Positions 8,815 through 17,510 of a stretch of DNA of 64,000 nucleotides are shown here, one piece after another (within the stretch, counting starts at the first letter, position 1; each line of letters starts with the position of its first letter). A program made the translations under genes and the position numbers. Under the pieces are notes generated by a model. It searched no databases, was not told where the DNA came from, and was given only the letters and a program-made list of their open reading frames with translations. Origin of the DNA: Microglena sp. YARC (lineage: Eukaryota > Chlorophyta > Chlorophyceae > Chlamydomonadales > Chlamydomonadaceae). The DNA is taken from the NCBI GenBank assembly GCA_022414725.1, contig CM039462.1:33037828-33101827 (forward strand), in the 5' to 3' direction.

Positions 8815-9060
8815 TTGAGAATGAATGGACGAACGGGGGAGCTGCAAAAGCCGCCTTGGTGTGTGGACAACACCACTGACCCTTTAATCAATCCCATCTG
8901 TTCACGTTGCGAGTCAGTAGCTGAAATCCACTGCCCCACTCCGTGGGTCCCGGGCATCCTCTGTAATAATTCAGACATATTTGTAAAGCAGAAGTCGAGT
9001 GTAAACAATTCATATCCGACACGTGTCCTTCAGACCCTTTAATGTGCGTGGGAGTGAGTC
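8815..9060. repeat. Two-hairpin dispersed module, copy 1
   Basis: About 240 bases match 31,965-32,290. The block contains GGACAACACCACT, a TTAATCAATCCCATCTGTTCACG stretch, hairpin CCCAC-TCC-GTGGG (8935-8947) and a decayed second hairpin near 8984. It lies between two minus-strand genes. Confidence 0.7.
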
Positions 9061-9271
9061 ATGAGCTGACTTCCCCTGCCCCACTCCATGCTTCGATATG
9101 CATGCGTAATCCGTTCAGATTCTACGCGTGTTCCTCTCTCCCAAATCACGCGTGTAAGCAGGTCAGATCGCTGAAGTCTGCTTGAGAAGCCACGTGTCCA
9201 TCGCGCGCATCAATTGGGTTCAAGGGTCACCGGTAAGGGTGTCCCACAAATTCTGTCTCTGACTGTACGTC

Positions 9272-9834
9272 CTACAATACTTTGAACTCGCTTGCAGCAA
9301 CCTTCCATGCATCATCATCCCTAGCCTTCAGCCGAAAAGCCACATGGCCAAATATCAGTCGGCATCTCTTCAAAAGTGCCTCATGTTCACCAGTCGTGTT
9401 GTCAAAGTCGTTGCGCAACTCGCTAACAGTGCAGTTGTTGAGGGATGACAGGAGGACCGTGATGATCTTGTCAACCCAGATCTTCTTCTTCTCTCCGGTG
9501 CCTCCGGGCTCTTTGAAGCTCACGGTTGTCTCATAGTCGAGGAACTTCCACTTTCGGTGGGTGGTGATGTCCACTCGGGCAGCATACAACAAAGCACGCA
9601 GGTTCACCAACACAATCTTCAGAAGGTCATCCGTGTCTGTGATAGAAGGGTGAGCTAGAAGGTGCCTGGTTGTCTCCAGAACTTTCCACCATGTCCTCGA
9701 CCGGACGGCGTCCTTTGCCTCCGGTGACTTGCCCACCAGTTCCTCTTCGATTGATGCGTGGGCAACCAGCACAGGCCCCGCCAATTGCCAAACTTTCTGC
9801 AGGGAAAGCCGTTGTGATCAGAGCGATGTTCCAT
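9272..9834 (-). CDS. Hypothetical protein, ~185 aa (frameshifted; possible intron)
   Basis: A 170-codon frame ending at 9272 has no ATG. It is helical, with conserved-looking words (ASIEEELVGKSPEAKDAV, LLKIVLVNLRALLYAARVD). Upstream, WNIALITTAFP in another frame joins naturally if one C is added in the CCC run at ~9805. The motif CTGACTGTAG ends at 9836, directly before the ATG at 9834. An alternative start is an exon MGYKPDLT at ~9910 joined by a 50-base intron (GTATGA to CTGACTGTAG). Family not recognised. Confidence 0.5.
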
Positions 9835-9835
9835 G

Positions 9836-9845
9836 CTACAGTCAG
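9836..9845 (-). promoter_or_regulatory. CTGACTGTAG motif
   Basis: On the minus strand TTTCTTTCTGTTCCGCTGACTGTAG directly precedes CATGG. The pyrimidine tract, CTGAC and TAG would suit a 3' splice site; the placement also suits a start-proximal promoter element. Confidence 0.4.
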
Positions 9846-9997
9846 CGGAACAGAAAGAAAGCAGAGGAAGGACGCACTTTCATACATGTAAGATCTGGCT
9901 TGTAGCCCATTTTCTTGTTACACTCGACGGAATACTAAAATGAAACCGTTTTCTTGAGGTACGGCACACCTTACGGTGTAACCAAATGGTGTAGCTA

Positions 9998-10094
9998 AAT
10001 GGTGTGGATATCGTAGAGGAGGTATCGGTGGAATACGGTCTCGTCAATGCCGTGCTCATCTTTGAACTCCTTGGCCAAGATCCTGTTTATTTTT
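9998..10094 (-). pseudogene. 3' remnant of a gene cut by the MITE
   Basis: The minus strand encodes a natural-looking tail of ~29 residues (ILAKEFKDEHGIDETVF ... YDIHTI, stop near 9998). The frame is lost within a few bases of the MITE at 10,102-10,267. Family unknown. Confidence 0.35.
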
Positions 10095-10101
10095 CACAAG
10101 T

Positions 10102-10267
10102 AATGGGCGTTCCTGCCTCACGGCCGATTTTTTAAAATTTATAATCAGGATTTAGAGCCTCCTGAAAGACTCGCTAGCTTGAGACATCAGCACCAAGGAA
10201 TCACAATTCGGATCCATACCATGTTTCGCAACCAGTCAAAATCGGCCGGGAGGCAGGAACGCCCATT
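10102..10267. mobile_element. 166-bp MITE with 4-bp target duplication (AAGT)
   Basis: Inverted relative to the copy at 8343-8508 and the same length. The terminal repeats are AATGGGCGTTCCTGCCTCAC and its near-perfect complement; AAGT flanks it at 10,098-10,101 and 10,268-10,271. Two copies with different 4-bp duplications define the family. Confidence 0.85.
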
Positions 10268-10351
10268 AAGTATAAAAAATCAAGACTATGTCTAGTATAT
10301 TGCTTTTGCGCACCCTATCTCTTCTGTGTAAAACAGAAACAATGGATAACT

Positions 10352-10555
10352 TCAAGAAGTTGGAGACAAGCATGTATATAGGAGCTCCCACCCCCTTGAA
10401 GCTGCAAGTGTTTTGACCTTCTTGGAGTGGTGAAAAGCAACGTTGTCAAGTATAATTACTGTGTCAGTTGGACAGTCTGAGTGTAACCGCCACCGCTTGC
10501 GAAGACCAGCAGTTCCTCTGTCAAAAGAAACAATATGTTCTTTGTTATTGAACAA
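10352..10555 (-). pseudogene. Tc1/mariner-IS630-type transposase fragment
   Basis: About 67 residues carry the second catalytic region of DDE transposases: TVIILDNVAFHHSKKVKTLA followed by a degraded LSPTS where PPYSP-like residues are expected. The Asp of ILDN is the presumed second catalytic acid. N-terminal DNA-binding and first Asp regions and the last acidic residue are absent, so it is a remnant. Confidence 0.65.
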
Positions 10556-10567
10556 TAAAGAGAAGCT

Positions 10568-10987
10568 TTAAGCGGATGTAGGCAAAGAAGAGTCAACATC
10601 AGACAACAAACAATGGACGTTGTACGCAGAACAATTATCAACATACCATCGTATTTCTTCCGCTGAAAAATTATCTGCATCCGCAACAGTAATAGACCGC
10701 AAAATACGCTTCAACATCTTAGTCAGGGTAGCGTTATTCGCCTTCAACACTGCAAGCTTTTTTCTAGATTCTGTAAGTTTTTTTGTATATTTAATATGAG
10801 ATGATAAGATATTGATAGTCTCGCGTTGAGATTCTGCAATACTATTTCTAGATTCTGCAATACTATTTCTAGATTCTGCAATATCCTTGCTAAATTCTAC
10901 AATCTCCTTGATATAGTATAACATAACCATAACACCAATGGTTGAAATTATTATCGTTCCGATACCGAAATAAGAGTGTATACCCAT
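10568..10987 (-). CDS. Membrane-anchored coiled-coil protein, 139 aa
   Basis: ATG 10987 opens an intact frame. Residues ~5-26 (YFGIGTIIISTIGVMVMLYY) form a membrane span. Three near-copies of the seven-residue unit IAESRNS then make a coiled coil, followed by a basic stretch and a ~50-residue C-terminal domain rich in Asp/Ser. The layout resembles 4,177-4,911 and 14,026-14,679. Possibly a membrane or virion-surface structural protein; no family recognised. Confidence 0.65.
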   Translation of the reverse strand: MGIHSYFGIGTIIISTIGVMVMLYYIKEIVEFSKDIAESRNSIAESRNSIAESQRETINILSSHIKYTKKLTESRKKLAVLKANNATLTKMLKRILRSITVADADNFSAEEIRWYVDNCSAYNVHCLLSDVDSSLPTSA

Positions 10988-11079
10988 CTCTGCTTAAAAC
11001 TTATAAAAATATATAAATGATTCAGACGAGGGTTACACGGGTTTAGGGAACATTTCTACATGTATACAATTCTGTATTT

Positions 11080-11335
11080 ACTCTTCCCGCTCGACCAGGA
11101 GTATGTCCAGGTCCCTTTTCTCTCTGGTGTCCACAAACGTTGTCTGGTGAACAGTCGCTTATTTATCGGCGATGTCGTACATTTCCATCTGATATATGTT
11201 TCATTTTACTGTTCCGCCGACTGTAGACCGTACTGACAACTTCCCTTTTCTTCAAATCCAGGTTGTATGTGGGGGAAATTCTGTGGCACAGGGACCGCGC
11301 AAATGCACTTCCTTTATCAATCAATGTCTTTACCG
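11080..11335 (-). pseudogene. Unrecognised gene remnant beyond the LRR gene
   Basis: On the minus strand one frame gives a natural-looking stretch (KTLIDKGSAFARSLCHRI, then NLDLKKREVVSTVYSRR) that stops near 11,180. A second frame near 11,080-11,150 gives FVDTREKRDLDILLVEREE and a stop. They may be one gene broken by a shift. Family unknown. Confidence 0.35.
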
Positions 11336-12102
11336 ATCATCAATTTGAAGTGTTGACCCCGCTCGACTGGACAATAAAATGCCAGAAGATGAACCAACAA
11401 AGTGAGTCCTTCCAGCGGTGATATGTCGTCCACGTCGGTGTTCGAAATGTCCAGGTGAACCAACGAAGTGAGTCCGGCCAGCGGTGATATGTCGTCCACG
11501 TCGGTGTTCGAAATGTTCAGGTGCACCAATGAAGTGAGTCCTTCCAGTGGTGATATGTCGGTCACATAGGTGTTCGATATGTTGAGGTGAATCAACGAAG
11601 TGAGTCCGTACAGAGCTTGTATGTTGTACAGAGGTGTGTGCGATATGTTCAGATGCGTCAACGAAGTGAGTCCGGACAGAGGTGATAATAGGTCTTCGTC
11701 CACGTAGGTGTTCGATATGTCCAGGTGCGTCAATGAAGTGAGTCCTTCCAGTGGCGATATGTCGGTCACATAGGTGTTCGATATGTCCAGGTGAACCAAC
11801 TCAGTGAGTCCGGACAGCGGAGATATGTCTTGGATCTTGTCTTCGATAGCCGACATTGATTGGTAGGGTACGTATTCCCCACGATTGACACCTATTTTCA
11901 ACTCTTTGAGCCTGCAAATGCGTGATACTGCGTATTCCAAACTGTTATAATGTCTTAGGTGGATCCTTGTGACACACCGGGGTGTGAGGCATCTCCACTT
12001 TTCGCAAACGAGAGGCACTTGTTTGAGGTGTGATTCGTTCGAAATCGCATTGGCTAGAATGATCTCCAATATATCTTCATTGATTTCGTCAAAGGAACTC
12101 AT
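11317..12102 (-). CDS. F-box/leucine-rich-repeat protein
   Basis: Intact 261-codon frame with ATG at 12102. The N-terminus is F-box-like (INEDILEIILANAI ... VPLVCEKWRCLT). From residue ~90 there are about seven 22-residue leucine-rich repeats of the DISPLxGLTSLxHLxISNTxV type, resembling SDS22/internalin-like repeats rather than the plant F-box LRR pattern. The region after the last repeat is short. The likely role is choosing targets for SCF-type ubiquitylation. Repeats differ from each other by several residues, so they are older than the ankyrin repeats at 7.3 kb. Confidence 0.85.
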   Translation of the reverse strand: MSSFDEINEDILEIILANAISNESHLKQVPLVCEKWRCLTPRCVTRIHLRHYNSLEYAVSRICRLKELKIGVNRGEYVPYQSMSAIEDKIQDISPLSGLTELVHLDISNTYVTDISPLEGLTSLTHLDISNTYVDEDLLSPLSGLTSLTHLNISHTPLYNIQALYGLTSLIHLNISNTYVTDISPLEGLTSLVHLNISNTDVDDISPLAGLTSLVHLDISNTDVDDISPLEGLTLLVHLLAFYCPVERGQHFKLMIGKDID

Positions 12103-12154
12103 TTGTTTGTGAAGTGTGCCTTGCTGTCCTGAAAAATGGTTGTTTACACTTCAT

Positions 12155-12512
12155 TCGAGGACGATGATCCGCCACCGCATCCGTGTGTCATGAATGGACG
12201 GACTGACTGATGTGTGGATGCGACAGTTTTCCGCCGTTTGCTTGTGTCCTCCGATACCGCTTCTTCCAAGCTTGATGTGAACTGTGGGCTCCCCTCCGGT
12301 CGCCCACCCACTCGGTTCCTCGCGGACCCTTTGTGGGGGCTCCCCTCCGGTCGCCCCCAGTCGCTCCGCTGTGGGGAGGTGAAAGGGGCTCCGCCGCTTG
12401 TTAATGTGAGACGGTTCTCATCCAAGTGTTGTTTGTTATCTTTGCCTCGACTCTACAGTTTCCGCCGTCATGTAATGCGAGAGGTCGGTCGCCATGTGAT
12501 GTGATGTCATGC
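12155..12512. repeat. ~350-bp dispersed element, full copy A
   Basis: The block runs from GATCCGCCACCGCATCC through GGATGCGACAGTTTTCCGCC, a GC-rich segment with two GGGCTCCCCTCCGGTCGCCC copies, GGTGAAAGGGGCTCCGCCGC and on to GTGAGACGGTT and one TCGAC-array unit. It is closely matched at 21,490-22,040 and partly at 1-110, 4,270-4,300, 6,610-6,690, 20,430-20,520 and 29,545-29,620. Confidence 0.85.
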
Positions 12513-12689
12513 GAGAGGCAGGAACGCCCATTTAGAGAAAAGTTTCCTTTTTTGGTGTAATTGAGGATTTCGTGTAGCAAGGCGTGATGTAATTGAGGAT
12601 TTCGTGTAGCAAGGCTGCACTGCATGGAACTGTTGGGGTAATGGAGACCGCTTCCATTTTGTAGGGATGCTGAACGGGAACGCCCATTC

Positions 12690-13007
12690 TACGGGAAATG
12701 TTTCAATTTGAGACCAGTGCAAGCTCCAATGAACGTGCTTGCAAATTATATTACATCCCCAGGGGATTTGTCGGAGTATAACGCGTTTTTTTAAAAGCTG
12801 TAATTGCATATCTTTTCTTTCCTGGCTCAATTCGAAGAACGCGTCCATGTTTATAAGCGTATACAATGTGTTGTATGGCACGTGTATGAAGTCCATATAT
12901 CGGCCTTTACATCCAGGATTTCGGATTCTGTACGCTTTGTCTTTTTTTACGATTGCAACGTGCTTCACATAACGTTGTTTATCTATCACATAGTCAGCAT
13001 GTCGCAT
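12690..13007 (-). CDS. Hypothetical protein (~105 aa, ends altered by repeats)
   Basis: The frame from ATG 13007 has a basic, natural-looking composition (YVIDKQRYVKHVAIVKKDKA ... VPYNTLYTLINMDAFFELSQ). The same frame is open upstream to ~13,110 (GEPIDLFNWYISAVNGVLFL) without an ATG, so the N-terminus is probably longer and lost to a shift. Downstream of ~12,690 the translation enters MITE scraps (GGAACGCCCATT at ~12,675 and ~12,520). Family not recognised. Confidence 0.45.
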
Positions 13008-13288
13008 TTTGGTGTGACACACGTCACCATTTAGAAATAGAACGCCATTGACGGCAGAAATATACCAGTTGAACAGGTCTATTGGTTCGCCTTTAATAAG
13101 TATGTGTTTTGCGTGTTAGTGTTTGCATTTTTTATGAAGAAGAAAGATTTTTCACACGCACATCGGAACGCAATCGGATTATGTATGTAACTAACGCAAT
13201 CGGATTATGTATGTAAATGTAAGCCTCTTGCCACAGCTGGGGAATTGATACTTGCACCGCTTTGAATCTTTATTTAAGACCAACCAAG

Positions 13289-13564
13289 ATGTCTATGTCC
13301 GTTGTCTTTGTCCAATATATCAACCAAATGGGTGCTTCGATCTGTGTATACGATGACATTCCCGAGGACATGGTCGTTCGCCTCTCTGCGGATGCGGAAA
13401 ATGGAGGCGGACAAGGATTGGTCGAGGGCAGTGCACTCATGGACTCGTTCTACAAAACGCATGGATACGGAAGGGAAATCGGGCAGGGCGACTACAGCAC
13501 AACGCCCAAATGGACGATGATCATGAACAAATGCGCAGTATTCTGCCTGAAGCAGATTAATTAG
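13289..13564 (+). CDS. Hypothetical small protein, 91 aa
   Basis: ATG 13289 opens an intact frame: a beta-rich start (MSMSVVFVQYINQMGASICV), a Gly-rich middle and a C-terminal MIMNKCAVFCLKQIN. No membrane span or known motif. It converges on the repeat-derived minus strand at 13,561. Confidence 0.5.
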   Translation: MSMSVVFVQYINQMGASICVYDDIPEDMVVRLSADAENGGGQGLVEGSALMDSFYKTHGYGREIGQGDYSTTPKWTMIMNKCAVFCLKQIN

Positions 13565-13738
13565 TAGCATGTAAGAGCATGCACCGCGTCCTGCTGCGCT
13601 GTGCCTTCATAAAAGACTGCGAAATACTTTGTTGCTCCAGCCCAGCTGTCAATGTGGCCTGATGTGATGATCAACGGTTGCGATGCGAGCGATCGTCCCC
13701 CGTAAGTCGACATCGTTCCGCCGTGATACATTGAAGAA

Positions 13739-13954
13739 ATGAATTCCGGAAAGTTCCTCTCGATCGTCGAGCAGCACCGATACATTGGCCCGGCGATCGT
13801 CGACATAGACTTGCGACAATCAGAGCCAACAAGGATCTACAATGACGCCGACGTCCGCGTGTTCGTCAAGGCGTTTTTCAATAAGCTAGCAAAGTACGTG
13901 GTCGTACACGAGAACACCCAGTCACCCTTATCGGTGACCCTTGAACCGAATTGA
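13739..13954 (+). pseudogene. Primase (AEP) N-terminal fragment of a D5-like protein
   Basis: About 70 residues contain GPAIVDIDLRQ, the hhhDhD metal-binding motif of archaeo-eukaryotic primases as found at the N-terminus of viral D5 proteins, then a helix (VRVFVKAFFNKLAKYVVV). The upstream part is cut by a dispersed repeat at ~13,735 and the downstream part ends in a repeat shared with 9,205-9,240. The D5 remnant at 19.1-20.3 kb lacks just this domain, so the fragment may be its displaced N-terminus or come from another copy. Confidence 0.55.
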
Positions 13955-14025
13955 TTGGGTAGGTCAGCTAAAGGTTTTGTATCGAAGTCCCAATCCTTCG
14001 TGTCCTTCATCCCGTATTTCAGCAT

Positions 14026-14679
14026 TTAAGATGGCCCAGAGGATAACAATTGTAAGCTGCTAACTGACCCAGGTGGGTCGGTTGGTTGAGCGCCCAGCTG
14101 GGTTTTTAGGGGGGGGGGCGAGGGAACACAGAATACATCCGGTAGCTCCACGTTATCAGAAGCAGAAGAAGGTTCAGCAGAGTTGATGTCCTGCGTGGAT
14201 ATCAGGGAACATGGTTTAAACTTTGTGGGGTGGGTAATACCATAATGGTAACACAAGTCCAACACAATCGTTTTGATATCATCAGAATATGTAGCGAAGT
14301 CTTCGTGGGAGATAGCACTTAGTTCGCACCGTAACTGTCTGACGGCATCGTCCGCCCTCTTCCTCTCTGACACGAGGAGCTTCTCCGCCATCTTCCTCTC
14401 TGACACAAGGAGCTCTTCCGCCCTCTTCCTCTCTGACAAGAGGAGCTTATCACTAGACTGTGCCCGTTGTTCAGCAGACTGTGCCCGTTGTTCAGCAGCA
14501 TCTACCCTTTCCTTGAGCTGCTTGAAGGTCTTCCAATACACGTACCATCCGGCAGCTATGGCGAGTATGACAATCAGCGTGCGATGGTCGGTTGCATCAT
14601 CATCCCCCTATACTCAGTGGACGATTCAAATGAAACTTACATATAACGAGGTGTGTTGAAGATGTCTTAATACATACAT
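14026..14679 (-). CDS. Membrane-anchored coiled-coil protein (possible 33-bp intron)
   Basis: The long frame (open 14,607 to 14,026) has a membrane span (LIVILAIAAGWYVYW), then a strongly helical coiled coil of repeated LLVSERKRAEE-like units, a ~50-residue domain (DFATYSDDIKTIVLDLCYHY) and a Pro/Ser-rich tail. No ATG lies in that frame. A 13-codon exon from ATG 14679 joins in phase if a 33-base intron (14,640-14,608; GTAAGT ... CACTGAGTATAG) is removed. The acceptor resembles the CACTGACTGTAG motif seen elsewhere. The tail's last ~25 codons run into a repeat shared with 2,390-2,470. Confidence 0.55.
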
Positions 14680-14829
14680 GGTCATGATGGTGTACGCGAG
14701 TCATCAAATGAATCCCCCCACTCCGCGGGGGTCTCGATCCCCCTATCGATATACGAGAGTGCTTGCTTGACATGTGATCACCGGTTGCGATGCGAGCGAT
14801 CGTCCCCCGTACGTCGACATCGTTCCGCC

Positions 14830-15100
14830 GACTGATGCGAGAGGTCGCCATGTGATGTGATGTGACTCGACAGTTTCCGCCGTGATGCGAGAGGTCGGTC
14901 GCCATGTGATGTGACTCGACTCTACTCGACAGGTTTCCGCCGTCATGTAATGCGAGAGGTCGGTCGCCATGTGATGTGATGTGACTCGACTCTACTCGAC
15001 AGGTTTCCGCCGTCATGTAATGCGAGAGGTCGGTCGCCATGTGATGTGATGTGACTCGACTCGACATTTGCCGCCGCCTGATGCGAGAGGTCGCCATGTG
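14830..15100. repeat. TCGAC-type minisatellite array, locus 4
   Basis: Four to five units of the GCGAGAGGTCG / GCCATGTGATGTG / ACTCGACTCTACTCGAC / TTTCCGCCGTCATG type. Two successive units (near 14,940 and 15,005) are almost identical at 65 bp. Open frames here (Met-Ala-Thr-Ser-Arg repeats) are translations of the repeat, not genes. Confidence 0.85.
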
Positions 15101-15185
15101 CTTATCACGATATAAAGTTCGCGACAAGCATATTGGTTGAGTCAAGCCTTCCCTTCCCTTGTATCATCCATCCATGGCGCACCAC

Positions 15186-15334
15186 AGAGCACATGCGGTC
15201 GTGAGACTGAGACTGAATGGACGAGGCTGCGAAAGCTGCCGTGGCCTGTGTGATAATGAATCATTCATCCATTACGGACGAACGGGGACAGTTTTTTAGC
15301 TATTGTGTTCTGTCACATCAATCCCTATTTTAAA
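15186..15334. repeat. ~147-bp direct repeat, left copy
   Basis: Nearly identical to 16,480-16,626. Both contain GAGACTGAGACTGAATGGACG, a GAACGGGGACAG block and end in TCAATCCCTATTTTAAA. The pair brackets the 156-bp-repeat gene in direct orientation. Confidence 0.85.
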
Positions 15335-15401
15335 GCAAAAGAGTCAACTGTTGCAGCAACCTTTTAAAATATGTGTAAAACTGTATACACCAACATGATA
15401 T

Positions 15402-16188
15402 ATGTCCCGACAAAAAACAAGCGAAAAAGTGAATGTGGTTGTGAATGGCAGGACTGTCGAACGAACCGTGTACTTGGTAAAGGGAACTCGATGCTATTCC
15501 AAACGCGATTCGACAACACATAAAACCAAGTATGTCCCCATAGGGAAACAAAACAGGTGGGGGGTAATCGTAATTACGATAATGCTTGGCAAACACCAAA
15601 CAACCAAGTAAAACAACATACAAGTATATTGAACAATATTAATATTACAAAAATAAAGGCAGAAGAGAAAGAGCAACAACATAACCGACAAAGGAATGGA
15701 ATGAAGGCGCAGATGAATATGTATATAAATAAGGAGTATGATGATATATCTAAAGAGTATGATGAGCAAAAAAATGCGCAAAATACCAAAGAACAGGAAA
15801 ACAAATTACCAAAGAACAGAACCTACAAAAGAAAATATTGAAAAATGCTGGAATGAAGGCGCAGATGAATAGGTATATAAATAAGGAGTATGATGATATA
15901 TCTAAAGAGTATGATGAGCAAAAAAATGCGCAAAATACCAAAGAACAGGAAAAACAAATTACCAAAGAACAGAACCTACAAAAGAAAATATTGCAAAATG
16001 CTGGAATGAAGGCGCAGATGAATAGGTATATAAATAAGGAGTATGATGATATATCTAAAGAGTATGATGAGCAAAAAAATGCGCAAAATACCAAAGAACA
16101 GGAAAAACAAATTACCAAAGAACAGAACCTACAAAAGAAAATATTGCAAAATGCTGGAATGAAGGCGCAGATGAATAGGTATATATAA
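15402..16188 (+). CDS. Basic repeat protein with 52-residue repeats (several frameshifts)
   Basis: ATG 15402 starts a basic domain (VERTVYLVKGTRCYSKRDST ... YVPIG). A run of six G near 15,556 shifts to a frame with a Gln/Asn-rich linker and then ~3.5 units of a 156-bp repeat encoding a charged helical 52-mer (MKAQMNRYINKEYDDISKEY core). The first unit lacks one A in GAAAACAAATT (~15,800) and so hits a stop; the fourth lacks bases at TATATATAAGG. The unshifted product would be a long helical protein. Function unknown; repeats certain, unity of the gene inferred. Confidence 0.5.
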
Positions 16189-16300
16189 GGAGTATGTTGA
16201 TATATCTAAAGAGTATGATCGTCAACAAAATACCAAAGAACAGAACCGACAAAAGAAAAAATTGCAAAATGATGGAATGAAGGCCTACAGAATCGAACAT
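15690..16300 (+). repeat. 156-bp tandem repeat, ~3.7 units
   Basis: Units begin near AATGGAATGAAGGCGCAGATG at ~15,694, 15,850, 16,006 and 16,158. Middle copies are virtually identical; the last copy is diverged and trails off at ~16,290. Confidence 0.9.
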
Positions 16301-16479
16301 AGCAATCGTATAACTTCACAGCAGAATCGAACATAGAAACATGCGACACCCTGCCGATTGCAAGTCATGGAATGAATTGGCTAACACGTTCACTAAACTG
16401 TGATATAAAAAAATAAACATAAAATGTATTGGATTGAGCTCTGTTATCCATTGCTGCACACACACAGACAGACAGATAA

Positions 16480-16626
16480 AGCACATGCAGGTCGTGAGAC
16501 TGAGACTGAATGGACGAGGCTGCGAAAGCTGCCGTGGCCCGTGTGATAATGAATCATTCATCCATTATGGACGAACGGGGACAGTTTTTTAGCTATTGTG
16601 TTCTGTCACATCAATCCCTATTTTAA
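16480..16626. repeat. ~147-bp direct repeat, right copy
   Basis: Matches 15,186-15,334 in the same orientation. It is followed by AACGTGTTCACATGAACACC blocks at ~16,632 and ~16,738, which recur at ~28,980. Confidence 0.85.
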
Positions 16627-17060
16627 ACAAACGTGTTCACATGAACACCTCTGAAAAGGCTCTCCATCTTGGGAAGAAGAATTATTTCAACAAAAAATAA
16701 GAATCATCAATCAATCAATCAATCATCCCTATTTTAAACGTGTTCACATGAACACCTCTGAAAAGGCTCAACAGCTGCTTCAGCCCCATCTTCCGCACAT
16801 CGCATGGCTCCACTAACGTAGTGGTACAACGTATTTCTTTGAGCCCCTGCGGCCCCCATCTGATCACGTTGCGAGTCAGAAGCTGAATTCCACTGTCCCG
16901 CTCCGCGGACCCGCGACCCCCCCCCCCTTCAGAATTCCCCATAGTGTTGTCAAGCAGAACCCTGCTTGAGAGACGTATGTCTTCAGAATCTTCTTGAGAA
17001 AAACCGCCTTGTGTGTGAGAATGAATGAATGAACGGGAACTCATCCGGTGGTAGTGGCAG
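16627..17060. repeat. Dispersed repeats with two-hairpin module, copy 2
   Basis: Contains two GTGTTCACATGAACAC palindromes, hairpin CCGC-TCC-GCGG (16,898-16,908), hairpin TCAAGCAG-AACC-CTGCTTGA (16,950-16,969) and a GAATGAATGAATGAACG block. No gene seen. Confidence 0.7.
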
Positions 17061-17189
17061 TCGAGTCGTTGAGGCACTTGGGCATTTTGTGACTATTCAA
17101 GGGATGGCCATTCTCCCCTGTGATTTGTGAAAAAAACGACTTGAGACTAACCACGAGTGTAAACAGGTCAGATCCGACACGTGTTTCTG

Positions 17190-17510
17190 CGAGTCCGCAT
17201 CTGAATTCCCCTGCCCCACTCCGCGGGGGTCTCGATCCCCCGTAAGTCGACATCGTTCCGCCGCGACTGATGCGAGAGGTCGGTCGCCATGTGATGTGAC
17301 TCGACTCAACTCGACAGTTTCCGCCATGATGCGAGAGGTCGCCATGTGATGTGACTCGACTCGACTCGACAGTTTCCGCCGTGATACGAGAGGTCGCCAT
17401 GTGATGTGATGTGACTTGACTCGACTCGACAGTTTCTGCCGTGATACTAGAGGTCGCCATGTAACACAGGTTCCGCCGTCATGTAATGCGAGAGGTCGCT
17501 CTGGGAGTCT
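17190..17510. repeat. Hairpin-module scrap and TCGAC array, locus 5
   Basis: After a GCGAGTCCGCATCTGAATTCC block with CCCCACTCCGCGGGG there are four units of the TCGAC-type repeat (17,263-17,490), one with TGTGATGTGATG expansion. The sequence then runs into a GGGGGTGGGG stretch. Confidence 0.8.

Noticed and set aside
14743..15145. Long minus-strand frames of Met-Ala-Thr-Ser-Arg-Ile type (also at 17.1-17.9, 21.4-22.1 kb)
   Set aside because: They are translations of the TCGAC minisatellite in several frames at once, with unit lengths that break the frame between loci.
15494..16300. Cys/Phe/Leu-rich minus-strand frames (membrane-like)
   Set aside because: Antisense shadow of the 156-bp repeat gene, whose plus-strand product is a plausible charged helix.
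15186..16626. LTR retrotransposon bounded by the 147-bp direct repeats
   Set aside because: No TG...CA ends, no target duplication, no gag/pol content, and the repeats contain pieces of other dispersed families.
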